Origin: Amycolatopsis deserti
GTDB lineage: Bacteria > Actinomycetota > Actinomycetes > Mycobacteriales > Pseudonocardiaceae
NCBI RefSeq assembly: GCF_014653945.1
Contig: NZ_BNAU01000004.1
Coordinates: 574,828 to 638,827 of the forward strand
DNA: 64,000 nucleotides
Direction of reading: 5' to 3'
This document shows positions 51,005 through 60,471 of this stretch, one piece after another. A program made the translations under genes and the position numbers. A model generated the notes under the pieces. It saw nothing but the letters and a program-made list of their open reading frames with translations. It was not told the DNA's origin and made no database searches. How positions within the stretch are numbered: position 1 is the first letter of the stretch; every line of letters starts with the position of its first letter.

Positions 51005-52366
51005 TCAGTTCGTGGCAGCCTTGGCCGCCGGCTGCGCGGTCACACCCTCTTCGTTGATGTGGTCCATCGGCACCCGCGCCGTCTCCGGGATCCGGATGAT
51101 CGGGAACAGCGCGATCGCCGCGGCGATCATCAGGTAGAACGCCGGCCAGTCCTCGTTGCCGGTGCCGTGGATCAGCGCGGTCACCACGACACCGCAGGTG
51201 CCACCGAAGATCGACGTCGAGACGTTGTAGCCGATCGCGAAGGCGCCGTAGCGCACGCGGGTCGGGAACATCGCCGGGAACGTCGACCCGATCACCGCCA
51301 GCATCAGCACCAGCAGCAGCGCCACGATGAGGAACCCGAGGAACAGCAGCACCGTGTTGCCGCTCTGCATCAGCTTGATCGACGGGTAACTCAGCACGAG
51401 GAAGCCGATCGCCGCGGTCAGCAGCATCGGTTTTCGGCCGATCCGGTCGGAGAGCGCGCCGATCGGCGCGATCAACGCGATCTGGATCAGCTCCACGATG
51501 ATGATGATCACCGTCGCTGTGTTGTCGCTGATCTTCAACGTGTCCGTGAAGTACGTCGGCATCGTCGTCAGCAACATGTAGTCGGCGATGTTGAGCAGCA
51601 GCACGATCCCGATCAGGTTCACGATCATGCGCCAGTTGCGGGACAGGGTCTCCTTCAGCGGTGCCTTCTCCGCCTTCTCGCCCGCGGCCTCCAGGCGCCG
51701 GAACTCCGGCGTGTCCTCGAGCTTGTTCCGCAGGTACAGACCGATGAGGCCGAGCGGGAGCGCCACCCAGAACGGGATCCGCCACGCCCAGCTGTCCACC
51801 TGGTCCGCGGTGAAGGACAGCGTCACCGCCAGCACGACCAGGTTGCCCAGCACGTAACCGGCCAGCGTGCCCATCTCCAGGAAGCTGCCCCAGAACCCGC
51901 GCTTGCGGGTGGGCGCGTACTCGGCGATGAACGTCGCCGCGCCGCCGTACTCACCGCCGGTGGAGAACCCCTGGATCAACCGGAGCAGCAGGACCAGGAT
52001 CGGCGCGCCGATCCCGATCGCGTACTCGCCCGAGTACGTCGGCAGGCAGCCGACCAGGAACGTGCAGCCGGACATCAGCAGGATCGTGATCGCCAGCACG
52101 CGCTGACGCCCGATCTTGTCCCCCAAGGGGCCGAAGAACGCTCCGCCGAACGGCCTAACCACGAACCCGATCGCCACCAGCGCCAGCGATTTCAGAATCG
52201 CGTTCCCCTCGCCGGGAAAGAACACGGTGCCGATGCTGGCGGCAATCGCACCCGAGGTGAACACCCCGTAGTCGTACCACTCTGTTGCGTTACCCATGGC
52301 CGAGGCGATGACGGCTCGTCTGACCGTCTTCTCGTCGACCTCGGGTGCCTGCGCTGTGTCTGCCAT
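51005..52366 (-). CDS. MHS-type MFS transporter (ProP/ShiA-like)
   Basis: 453 residues from ATG 52366. Twelve helices; the metabolite:H+ symporter signature is clear (SAMGNATEWYDYGVFTSGA, GPLGDKIGRQRVL, RLIQGFSTGGEYGGAATFIA). It imports osmolytes, organic acids or similar compounds with protons; the substrate is unknown. The extra 15 codons upstream are not homologous. No partner genes; divergent from the thioesterase. Confidence 0.93.
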   Translation of the reverse strand: MADTAQAPEVDEKTVRRAVIASAMGNATEWYDYGVFTSGAIAASIGTVFFPGEGNAILKSLALVAIGFVVRPFGGAFFGPLGDKIGRQRVLAITILLMSGCTFLVGCLPTYSGEYAIGIGAPILVLLLRLIQGFSTGGEYGGAATFIAEYAPTRKRGFWGSFLEMGTLAGYVLGNLVVLAVTLSFTADQVDSWAWRIPFWVALPLGLIGLYLRNKLEDTPEFRRLEAAGEKAEKAPLKETLSRNWRMIVNLIGIVLLLNIADYMLLTTMPTYFTDTLKISDNTATVIIIIVELIQIALIAPIGALSDRIGRKPMLLTAAIGFLVLSYPSIKLMQSGNTVLLFLGFLIVALLLVLMLAVIGSTFPAMFPTRVRYGAFAIGYNVSTSIFGGTCGVVVTALIHGTGNEDWPAFYLMIAAAIALFPIIRIPETARVPMDHINEEGVTAQPAAKAATN

Positions 52367-52515
52367 GTTTCGCCCCGACCTCCTCAAACCGTTTCGTTCC
52401 AGCGCGGTCAAGGTTGCGACCTTAGTGCCATCAGGTAGTGATTTTCTCTCCTCTCGTGGTTTTTGTCTCTCCGAAGGCGGGGTAGCCGGGCGTTTTCGCG
52501 GTAGAACCGGTTACC

Positions 52516-53109
52516 GTGTCCGGTGTGAGCGACAACCGCCGACCTGCGAATCCGTGGCCTCCGGTCCAGACCGAACAGCCGGAAATCCACCCGAAGGCCC
52601 CCGGGCCGGGCACGAAACTCCAGATGCACTACGCGGAGTGCTTCGGGTGCGGTGAGGTCGACAACGGACTGCACATGCGGTCCACGGTCGGTGAGGCCGG
52701 CGTCGTGTTCTCGAAGTTCCCGGTGACGCGCGCGCACCAGGGCGCGCCCGGGCTCGCCCACGGCGGGCTGCTGGCGTGCGCGTTCGACGAGGCGCTCGGC
52801 TCGACGGTCGGCAACCTGCTGCGCCGGCCCGCGGTGACCGGCAAGCTGGAAACCGACTTCCTGCGCCCGGTTCCGGTCGGCACCACGCTGTTCATCGCCG
52901 CCCGCGTGGACGGTGTGGCGGGTCGCAAGATCTACGCCAGCGCGGACGGGCACCTGGACTCGGCGGACGGTCCGGTGGCGGTGCGGGCACGGGGGCTGTT
53001 CATCCAGGTCGGACTCGAGCACTTCACCACCCACGGCGACCCCGAGGCGCTGCAGAAGTTCACCCAACAGCCGACCCGCCGCGCGGAGGACTGGGACATC
53101 AACCCCTGA
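52516..53109 (+). CDS. PaaI-like hot-dog thioesterase
   Basis: 197 residues from GTG 52516 (GTG 52525 is possible). CFGCGEVDNGLHM and the active-site stretch GAPGLAHGGLLACAFDEALG fit the 4HBT/PaaI hot-dog fold, which hydrolyses acyl-CoA thioesters. The N-terminal Cys-x-x-Cys is typical of actinobacterial members. No ribosome site is seen; it may be leaderless. Pathway unknown. Confidence 0.87.
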   Translation: MSGVSDNRRPANPWPPVQTEQPEIHPKAPGPGTKLQMHYAECFGCGEVDNGLHMRSTVGEAGVVFSKFPVTRAHQGAPGLAHGGLLACAFDEALGSTVGNLLRRPAVTGKLETDFLRPVPVGTTLFIAARVDGVAGRKIYASADGHLDSADGPVAVRARGLFIQVGLEHFTTHGDPEALQKFTQQPTRRAEDWDINP

Positions 53110-53281
53110 CGCCGCACGGCGCGGCGTCCCCAGGCGGCGTGTCCGCCCCTCCGGGCGGCGAGTTGGCCGCCACCGCGGGGGGCCCGCCGGCAAGGTGACT
53201 TCCGGCGGGACCGCGCGTCGGCCCGCCGGGGGCGTCCGGCGGCGTGCCCCGTCAGGTCGTCGCGCGCGGAGAGCCCCCGCG

Positions 53282-55798
53282 TCAGGTCAGCGTGCGTGGG
53301 CGCACCGAGTTCGCGCGGTCCACCAGCTCGATCCGCTCGCCCGGTGTGTGCGCCAGCCGCGCCAGTGTGCGGTAGCAGCGTTCCAGTCCGAAGCGGATGT
53401 CGCGTTCGGACAGTTCGCAGCCCAGTACCTTCGCGGCCGTGCGGTAGCCCGCCGGCGCGCCCTGCACGTAGCTGAACGCCGCCTCCAGCACCTCCGCCGA
53501 GATCCGCGTCCGCCGTTCCGCGTCCAGGCGCAGCCGCTCCAGCTTCACGCCCGCGTCGACCAGGTCGGCTTCGCTCACCGAGGTGTTCGGCCCGCTCGCC
53601 CGCGTCTTGATCTTGATGGCCGCCACCTGCGCCGCCACGTAGTGCGTCGACGCCGACGGCACCGACTCCAGCACCTCGATCGCGCCCGCCCGCGCGCCCT
53701 GCGCCAGGTACACGCGCGCCAGCCCGAATGCCGCGCTCACATAGGACCGGTCGGTGCGCCACACCTGCTCGTACAACCGCGCCGCGGTGAAGTAGTCGCC
53801 GATGCCCTCCGCGCTCACCGCGAGCGCGAGCTTCGGCGCGATCTCACCGGGCAGGTCGTCGTACACCGTCTCGAACGCCACGTTCGCCACGCGCGGCCGC
53901 CCGCCAGCCAGCTCGATCAGCCCGCGGTGCCAGTCGATCCGCCAGTCGTGCGGGTACCCGGCCCGGATCGCCAGGTACTGCGCCGCCTGCAGCTGGCGGT
54001 TCGCCTCGGCCAGCTCGCCCAGTTCGATGCGCGCCCGGACGATCCGCAGCCGCACCTCGATCGAGTCCGGCGGCGCGCCGGCCAGCGCGTCGATCGCCGA
54101 CCGCGGGTCCACGGCCGTCGTCGTCGCCAGCACACCGGCCGCCGGGTCGTCGGTGTCGACCTGCGGGATCGGCAGACCGGACACCACCTCGACGGCGTCC
54201 GGCAGCGGCACCGTCCAGCCGGCCTCGGGCACCACCAGGTCCACCCCGAAGGCGCTGGTCTCCGGACCGAACACAGTGGACACCGCGGGACGCGGTTTCC
54301 CGGTGCCCATCGAGATGATCTCGCGCAGCACCCCGGCGAGCTGGTCGGCCATCTCCTCCGCGGAGAGGAACCGGCGGTCCGGATCGGGGTGCGTGGCGCG
54401 CTTGAGGAACCGGTAGTACGAGCCGAACAGCTTGAACAGCGGGATCTCGTCCGGTGTGGGAAGCCCGGCCTTGTACTTGGTGGTGTAGCCGTTGAACTCG
54501 AAGCTCAGCACGGCCAGCGTGCGGCCCACGGTGTAGAGGTCCGACGCGATCGACGCGCCGTGCGTGGTCAGCTCCGGCGCGCTGTAGCCGGTGGTGAAGA
54601 ACAGCGGGCTGGTGTAGTCGTCGATCCGCCGCACCGCGCCCATGTCGATCAGCTTGAGCTGCTCGTGGGTCTGGATCACGTTGTCCGGCTTGAGGTCGCA
54701 GTACAGCAGCCCCTGGCTGTGCAGGTACCCCAGCGCGGGCAGGATCTCGAGGCCGTAGGCGATGACCTGCGCGATCGGCAGCGGTTCCGGCCGCCCGGCG
54801 GCGCGCTGGTGGGCCAGCGCGAGCTGGCGCAGCGACTGGCCGCCGATGTACTCCATCACGATGTAGCCGATGGCGTGCCCGGTGCGCGCGTCCGGGTGCT
54901 GCACGAAGTTGTAGATCTTGACGATGTTCGGGTGCTCGACCTCGGCCAGGAACCGGGTCTCGTTCACCGCCGCCGCGACGGCCGTCGGATCGCCGGTGTC
55001 GATCAGTCCTTTGAGGACGACCCAGCGGTCGTTGACGTTGCGGTCCTTGGCGAGGTAGATCCAGCCGAGACCGCCGTAGGCGATCGCGCCGAGCACCTCG
55101 TACTGCCCGCCGACCAGGTCGCCCGGCTGCAGCGTGGGCAGGAACGAGTAGGCCGTGCCGCACTTCTCGCACACGCCCTCCGGGCCGTCCGAACCGCGGC
55201 CGACCTTGGCGGAGCAGTTGCCGCAATACCGCTTCTCCTCCGACACCACCGGGTTCGTCAGGACCGCCGACGCCGGATCGCGGTAGGGCACCGGCGGAAC
55301 CTCGACCAGGCCCGCACCGAGACGACCGCGCCGCGTCCGCCTCCCGGTCCGCCGCGAGGTGCCCGGGAACGAGCCGGTGCCGCTTCCGGTGCCCGGCCCA
55401 GTACCCGGCCCCGTGCCGTGCTGGCTGCCCGGCCCGGTGTGACCGCTGGACCGCTCGGGCAGCACGCTGTCCGTGCCCGGGTCCGGCAACACGCCGGGAC
55501 CGCTCGGCTCAGGCGGCGGCGCGGGCGGCCGGATCATCTCGGTCATCGGGGCGGGCGAGGCGAGCACGCTGGTGAGCTGCACGTCGTCCGGCTGCACGGG
55601 TTCCGCGGGCGGGCGGACCGGCTCGATGATCTGCGTTTCGGCGGCCGAGGGCACCGGTTCGCCGATCGGCGTCGGCCGCGAGCCGCTCAGCTCGTCGACC
55701 GGCCTGCTCCAGCCGGTGCCGGGCTCGTCGGCGAGCGAACCGGTGATCGGCCGGTCGTCCGGGCGTGCGTGACGCGGACGACGTTCCTCTTCGGACAC
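53282..55798 (-). CDS. pknG: Serine/threonine protein kinase PknG
   Basis: 838 residues. A long disordered Pro/Gly/Thr-rich N-terminus, rubredoxin-like CGNC...CEKC near 190-215, the kinase domain about 230-500 with VVLKG (Lys) and the non-RD catalytic loop LYCDLKPDN, DMG in place of DFG, then TPR helices to the C-terminus. In mycobacteria PknG phosphorylates GarA and adjusts glutamate and TCA metabolism. A GAGGGGG site lies eight bases before GTG 55798, so I prefer it to GTG 55807. It is the last gene of the glnX-glnH-pknG operon. Confidence 0.95.
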   Translation of the reverse strand: MSEEERRPRHARPDDRPITGSLADEPGTGWSRPVDELSGSRPTPIGEPVPSAAETQIIEPVRPPAEPVQPDDVQLTSVLASPAPMTEMIRPPAPPPEPSGPGVLPDPGTDSVLPERSSGHTGPGSQHGTGPGTGPGTGSGTGSFPGTSRRTGRRTRRGRLGAGLVEVPPVPYRDPASAVLTNPVVSEEKRYCGNCSAKVGRGSDGPEGVCEKCGTAYSFLPTLQPGDLVGGQYEVLGAIAYGGLGWIYLAKDRNVNDRWVVLKGLIDTGDPTAVAAAVNETRFLAEVEHPNIVKIYNFVQHPDARTGHAIGYIVMEYIGGQSLRQLALAHQRAAGRPEPLPIAQVIAYGLEILPALGYLHSQGLLYCDLKPDNVIQTHEQLKLIDMGAVRRIDDYTSPLFFTTGYSAPELTTHGASIASDLYTVGRTLAVLSFEFNGYTTKYKAGLPTPDEIPLFKLFGSYYRFLKRATHPDPDRRFLSAEEMADQLAGVLREIISMGTGKPRPAVSTVFGPETSAFGVDLVVPEAGWTVPLPDAVEVVSGLPIPQVDTDDPAAGVLATTTAVDPRSAIDALAGAPPDSIEVRLRIVRARIELGELAEANRQLQAAQYLAIRAGYPHDWRIDWHRGLIELAGGRPRVANVAFETVYDDLPGEIAPKLALAVSAEGIGDYFTAARLYEQVWRTDRSYVSAAFGLARVYLAQGARAGAIEVLESVPSASTHYVAAQVAAIKIKTRASGPNTSVSEADLVDAGVKLERLRLDAERRTRISAEVLEAAFSYVQGAPAGYRTAAKVLGCELSERDIRFGLERCYRTLARLAHTPGERIELVDRANSVRPRTLT

Positions 55799-55811
55799 TG
55801 TGGACACCCCC

Positions 55812-56768
55812 TCAGCGGTAGGACACGGACGGCGGCGAACCCGGTCCGAGCGCCGGCTCGATCCAGTACCGGTACGTGTTCTGCCAGGCGCTGCCGTTGC
55901 GGACGTTCTCCAGCACGGCGTTGACGAACCGGACCATGTCGTCCTGGCCCAGCGGGATGCCGACGCCGTAGTACTCGCGCGTGAACGGCTCGCCGACGAC
56001 CTCCAGGTTGGGGTCCTGGCGCGCCATGCCGGCGAGGATGACGTTGTCGGTGGAGATCGCGTCGACCTGGCCCTGCTGGATCAGCACCAGGCAGTCCGAC
56101 CAGTTGTTCACCGACACCGGGATCGGCCGCGACGGCGCGGTGCTGATCGTGGACAGCGAGGTCGAGTTCTTCGCCGCGCACACCCGCTTGCCGCCGAGGT
56201 CCTGCAGGCCGCGGATGCCCGAGTTCTTCGCCGCCAGCACCGCCTGCCCGGCCTGGTAATAGGGCGCGGAGAAGGCCACGTCCTTCATCCGCGTGCAGGT
56301 GATGCTGTAGGTCCGCACGACGATGTCGACCTGGTGGTCCTTGAGCACGTCCTCCCGCGCCGACGACGGGATGGCCACCCACTGGATGTGGCCCTCCCAC
56401 CGGCCGAAGATCGACGCGGCGATCTGCTTGACGATCTCGATGTCGAAGCCCTCCAGGTTGCCGCTAGAGGGGTTGAGGAAGCCGAACAGGAAGTTGGTCT
56501 GGTCGACGCCGGCGATCAGCCGGCCGCGGTCGCGGATCTTGTCCATGGTCGACCCGGACGGGATCGACCCGTTCGGCGAGAGGCTGCGGGTGTCGCAGTT
56601 GTTGTCCGCCCCGCCGCCGCGGCCCGGATCGCCGCCGCCGACCCCGGCCGGCATCGGCGCCTGCACGTCACCCACCGGCGCCGGGTCGGCCGGCGTCCCG
56701 GCGCTGCCACAACCGGCGGCCAGCAGTGCGACGGCCGCCACGAGTGCGGCCACCTTCCCCCGAGCCAT
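55812..56768 (-). CDS. glnH: Glutamate/aspartate-binding lipoprotein GlnH
   Basis: 318 residues. Lipoprotein signal ALVAAVALLAAGC with Cys near 19, then a family 3 solute-binding domain (GFLNPSSGNLEGFDIEIVKQ, VAFSAPYYQAGQAVLA). In mycobacteria GlnH senses amino-donor amino acids outside the cell and signals through GlnX to PknG. The ATG at 56768 overlaps the glnX stop (TGATG). No permease or ATPase gene is nearby, which fits a sensor rather than an importer. Confidence 0.93.
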   Translation of the reverse strand: MARGKVAALVAAVALLAAGCGSAGTPADPAPVGDVQAPMPAGVGGGDPGRGGGADNNCDTRSLSPNGSIPSGSTMDKIRDRGRLIAGVDQTNFLFGFLNPSSGNLEGFDIEIVKQIAASIFGRWEGHIQWVAIPSSAREDVLKDHQVDIVVRTYSITCTRMKDVAFSAPYYQAGQAVLAAKNSGIRGLQDLGGKRVCAAKNSTSLSTISTAPSRPIPVSVNNWSDCLVLIQQGQVDAISTDNVILAGMARQDPNLEVVGEPFTREYYGVGIPLGQDDMVRFVNAVLENVRNGSAWQNTYRYWIEPALGPGSPPSVSYR

Positions 56769-58159
56769 CAGCGGTACTCCCTCAGCCTGTCCCTGATCCC
56801 CATGGTGGCGCCCGCCGCGGCGACCACGGCGAGCACCGCGAAGCCGGGCGCGAGCAGCGTCAGCGCGCGGTCGCCGCCCCGGGTGTCGTCGAGGAACGCC
56901 TGCCTGCCGTGCCCGATCGCGGCGACCAGCGCGTCGTCGAGGTTGGCGAAGGTCGTGGCCGCACCGCCCGGCACCGACGAGTCGACCGCGAGCTTCACGG
57001 CGTCGGAGTAGGCGCCGTCGACGTCCTTGGCACGGATCTCCTGGTGCGTGTTGAGCCACCGCTCTGCGCTGTCCGCCGCACCCTGCACCTCGCGGGCCAT
57101 GTCCCCGGTGGCGAACCCGCGCGCCTCGTTCAGCAGGCCGGTCACCTGCGGGGCGAGCGTGTTGAAGTCGCGTTCGTAGGTGCCGCCGTCGCCGCGCGCG
57201 ACCAGGGTGAGCATCTCGTTCGCGCGGGCCTGCAGCGCCGCGATGCGGGCGCGGACCAGCACGTCGACCTGGTGGCTGCCGTCGGAGTCACCGCTGCTGA
57301 CCAGCACGCTCTGCACGGTGACCGCCGTCGCGCCCCACAGCAGCGCGAGCACGGTGGCCGCGGTCGCCAGGACCAGCCCGATGTTGAGCACGCGGTTGGT
57401 CTTGCGCGTCAGGTAGACCTGGGTCGCGATCAGCGCCGCGAGCAGCGCGATCACCAGGAGCGTGGTGGCCCACGGGAAGCCGCTCGCGTCGTCCTGCTCC
57501 TCGGCCAGCCGGTCGGTGTCGATCCGGTACAGGTCCTGCGCGGCGGGCAGGATCGTGGTGCGCATGAGGCTGGAGGCCTCGAGCAGGTAGGACGAGCCGA
57601 CCGGGAAGCCCTGGCGCTTGTTGGCGCGAGCGGTCTCGACCAGGCCGGTGTAGACCGGCAGCTGACGGGTCAGGATCTCGACCTGCGCGGCGGCCTCCGG
57701 CACACCGGCCGAGTCGGACGCGGCCTTCGCCAGCGCGACCCCGGCACGCGCGATCGCGGTGTCGTAGCGCTGGCGCAGGGACGGCGGCTCGACGCCGATC
57801 GCGAGGAACGCGCTCGCCGCGGTCGCGTCGGCGTCCGACAGCGACCGGTACACCTCCTGCGAGGCCGCGGCCAGCGGCTCGCGGTGGTCGATGAGGTCGT
57901 TGATCGTGTTCTTGCGGTCCTGCAGGGTTATCGTGGCGACCACACCGGTGACCAGCGCCAGCACGACGAGCCCCACCGCGATCACGGTCAGCCGGCCGGG
58001 AGTGGTGCGGGCCGAGCGCACAACCCCGCGGACCGCGGCGCCGGGCAGGTCGAACAGGCCGGCCAGGCCACCGCGCGGGGCGTTCGGGGACGCGGCGGGT
58101 TCCGGCACTCCACCGCCGGGGCCACCGGGCACGGCAGGCCGCGTCGCGGTAGCAGTCAT
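56768..58159 (-). CDS. glnX: GlnX-like integral membrane signalling protein
   Basis: 463 residues from ATG 58159, preceded by GAGGGG. A Pro-rich cytoplasmic start, a helix (RLTVIAVGLVVLALVTGVVA), a large helical extracytoplasmic domain, two central helices (TTLLVIALLAALIATQVYL; LNIGLVLATAATVLALLWG), a second external helical domain and a last helix. The layout and position match the mycobacterial Rv0412c/GlnX gene, which links GlnH to PknG. First gene of the operon. Confidence 0.9.
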   Translation of the reverse strand: MTATATRPAVPGGPGGGVPEPAASPNAPRGGLAGLFDLPGAAVRGVVRSARTTPGRLTVIAVGLVVLALVTGVVATITLQDRKNTINDLIDHREPLAAASQEVYRSLSDADATAASAFLAIGVEPPSLRQRYDTAIARAGVALAKAASDSAGVPEAAAQVEILTRQLPVYTGLVETARANKRQGFPVGSSYLLEASSLMRTTILPAAQDLYRIDTDRLAEEQDDASGFPWATTLLVIALLAALIATQVYLTRKTNRVLNIGLVLATAATVLALLWGATAVTVQSVLVSSGDSDGSHQVDVLVRARIAALQARANEMLTLVARGDGGTYERDFNTLAPQVTGLLNEARGFATGDMAREVQGAADSAERWLNTHQEIRAKDVDGAYSDAVKLAVDSSVPGGAATTFANLDDALVAAIGHGRQAFLDDTRGGDRALTLLAPGFAVLAVVAAAGATMGIRDRLREYR

Positions 58160-58264
58160 CGGTTCCACCCCTCGCCCTCGAACCACACGCGCATGAAGGT
58201 ACCGGACGGCACGATCTTCCGGACCGAGGTCGGCGGGATTGTGAACACTGTTGTCGAAGGGCCG

Positions 58265-58309
58265 AAAAACGACGGCAGCCCCCGCCTCACGAGGAGACGG
58301 GGGCTGCCG
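58265..58309 (-). terminator. Terminator of the second cold-shock gene
   Basis: CGGCAGCCCCCG and CGGGGGCTGCCG pair perfectly; on the minus strand a TTTTT run follows. It lies 13 bases after the stop and upstream of glnX. Confidence 0.88.
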
Positions 58310-58321
58310 TTCGAAGTCGAA

Positions 58322-58525
58322 TCAGAGGACGTTGACGCCGGTGGCCTGCGGACCCTTCTGGCCCTGGCCGATCTCGAACTCAACCCGCTGGTTCTCCTCC
58401 AGGGTGCGGAAGCCGCGGCCCTGGATCTCCGAGTAGTGGACGAAGACGTCGCCGCCGCCCTCGTCGGGAGTGATGAAGCCGAACCCCTTCTCGGAGTTGA
58501 ACCACTTCACGGTGCCCTGAGCCAT
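58322..58525 (-). CDS. Cold-shock domain protein (second copy)
   Basis: 67 residues with RNP1 KGFGFI and RNP2 VFVHY. It differs from the 48620-48823 copy at only a few positions (for example NSEKG, TPDEGGG, TGVNVL end). A long AT-richer leader upstream (about 58526-58690) is typical of csp mRNAs. It acts as an RNA chaperone. Confidence 0.96.
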   Translation of the reverse strand: MAQGTVKWFNSEKGFGFITPDEGGGDVFVHYSEIQGRGFRTLEENQRVEFEIGQGQKGPQATGVNVL

Positions 58526-58707
58526 GCAAAAATCTCCATATACTGCAAACAAACGGCACACCGGTTCGATGCACCGGGTCAATGACGGATCGGTTTGCCT
58601 CCCCGAGTGGGGAACCACTACGCCCGCCAAATCTTGCGAGCGTGCCTGAACACGAACACAAAATCTTCGAAGACCTCTACCAGTAGATCACAGATCCGGC
58701 GGAAGCG

Positions 58708-60408
58708 CTAGCTCTTGCGCGGCCGCTGGAACAGCGCGGACAGCCTGGTGTCCGGATCGATCACGTCCGGATCGGTGCGCACGTCGATGACGCTGGGGCG
58801 CTGGTGCTGCAGCGCACGCGTGATGGTGGGCTCCAGCTGCTCGGGCGATTCGATCGTGTAACCGGCCGCGCCGAAGGAGCGGGCCCACGCCGCGAAGTCC
58901 ACCGCCGTGAGTGACACACCGTTCAAGCGACCGTGCTTGGCCGCCTGGTGCATGGCGATGTCGGCGTACAGGCCGTTCTGGAACACCACGACGAGGATCG
59001 GCGCGCGGTACCGCACCGCGGTCTCCAGCTCCTGCCCGGTCATCATCGCCGCCGCGTCCGAAATCACCGCCACGACCGTGCGCTTCGGGGCGGCCAGCTT
59101 CGCGCCGAGCGCGGCCGGCACGGCGTACCCGCGCACCCCGTCCGGCGGCTCGATCTGGGTGTGCGGCTCGGTGAAGCACCAGTACCGGTGCACGAACCGG
59201 GCGGTGGAGTCCGAGTCGGCGGTCACCACGGTGTCCTCGGGCGCGACCTTGCGCAGCACCCGGACCACGTCGGCCGGGTGGACCAGCGGGTGGTCCGGGC
59301 TGGTGCGCGGCGGGGTCATGTGCGTGTGGGTGGCCGCGTTGGCCGCCGAGCTGCGCCGCGACCGGGCCACACCGACCGCGACCAGCTGGCGCAGGAAGGG
59401 ACCGACCTCACAGTCGATCCGGAACGTCAGGCCGCGCCGGTGGGTGGCGGGCAGGCCGGGGCCGATCACCACCAGCGTCTGCGCGGACAGCGGGTACCGG
59501 TTGTTCTGCGTGGTCACCTCGTCCAGCCGGGTGCCGATGGCGAGCACCACGTCGGCTCGTTCCAGCGCGTCGAGCTGGCCGGGCGGGATGCCGACGCCCA
59601 GGTGGCCGGCGTAGCGCGCGTGGTTCTCCGGGAAGCTGTCCTGCCGTCGGAACGCGGTGTAGACGGCCAGGCCGAGCTGTTCGGCGGCGGCGATCAGGTC
59701 CTTGCGCGCGGTGCGCCCGATGCCGCCGGCGATCACCACCGGGTAGCGCGAGTCGGCCAGCAGGGCGGCGACCTCGTGCGCGGACCGCAGCACCGCGCCG
59801 GTGTCGTCCGGGCGCGGCTCGGGCTCGGGGATGACGCCGTCGAACGGCGCGACCCAGAAGTCGGCCGGGACGGCCAGGATCGCCGGCCCCCGGCGCCCCT
59901 CCCGGGCGGCGCGGGCCGCTCGCGCGGCGAGCACCGGCACCTGGGCGGCGGTCTCGGCGCGGCCGGTCCACTTCGCGAACGGGCCGAACAGCTCGAGCGG
60001 GTCCAGCTCGGCGATGCCGTCCTGGATGCCGGGGCCGCTCAGCCGGACGCTCGCGCGCTCTTCGACCAGCACGACCATCGGCGAACCGTCCTGGTGGGCC
60101 GAGCGGACGGCGATCAGGAAGTCCGCGATGCCCGGGCCGGGGCCGCCGAGCAGCAGCGCCGGGACCTCGCGCAGCTTGCCCTCGGCCTCGGCCATGTACG
60201 CCGCGCCCGTGTGCTGGCGCGCTGTGACCAACGCCATCAGCGGTTCGAACCGGAGGGCGTCGAGGAGTTCCAGGAACGAGTTCCCGGCCACGGTGTAGGC
60301 ACGCCGGACCCCGGCGTCGACCAGCACGCGGACCGTGATCTCGGCGACGGTCCATCCCTCTTGGTACCCGATGGGAAGAGGTTCCCAGCGCGGCGCTACT
60401 CCGGTCAA
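58708..60408 (-). CDS. Divergent TPP-dependent enzyme (acetolactate-synthase-like)
   Basis: 566 residues, three TPP-family domains in order. Two catalytic features are altered: the N-terminal motif RHEQ/RHEGxA reads ARQHTGAAYMAEAEG, so the Glu that activates TPP is His66; and the metal/TPP motif GDG...N reads ISDAAAMMTGQELE...VFQN, so GDG is SDA. It may have a different reaction or be a non-canonical decarboxylase or ligase. The start is a TTG at 60408 with a weak AGGGAA; no better in-frame start is seen. Divergent from a thioesterase. Confidence 0.85.
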   Translation of the reverse strand: MTGVAPRWEPLPIGYQEGWTVAEITVRVLVDAGVRRAYTVAGNSFLELLDALRFEPLMALVTARQHTGAAYMAEAEGKLREVPALLLGGPGPGIADFLIAVRSAHQDGSPMVVLVEERASVRLSGPGIQDGIAELDPLELFGPFAKWTGRAETAAQVPVLAARAARAAREGRRGPAILAVPADFWVAPFDGVIPEPEPRPDDTGAVLRSAHEVAALLADSRYPVVIAGGIGRTARKDLIAAAEQLGLAVYTAFRRQDSFPENHARYAGHLGVGIPPGQLDALERADVVLAIGTRLDEVTTQNNRYPLSAQTLVVIGPGLPATHRRGLTFRIDCEVGPFLRQLVAVGVARSRRSSAANAATHTHMTPPRTSPDHPLVHPADVVRVLRKVAPEDTVVTADSDSTARFVHRYWCFTEPHTQIEPPDGVRGYAVPAALGAKLAAPKRTVVAVISDAAAMMTGQELETAVRYRAPILVVVFQNGLYADIAMHQAAKHGRLNGVSLTAVDFAAWARSFGAAGYTIESPEQLEPTITRALQHQRPSVIDVRTDPDVIDPDTRLSALFQRPRKS

Positions 60409-60471
60409 GTGATCTTGAGATTCCCTACGAGTGAACGATCACCCCAGAGTAGAGGCCCTAAGCTGCCGCCC

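Noticed and set aside
56726..58585. Long plus-strand frame opposite glnX and the cold-shock gene
   Set aside because: Antisense to a well-supported operon; no ribosome site or known domain.
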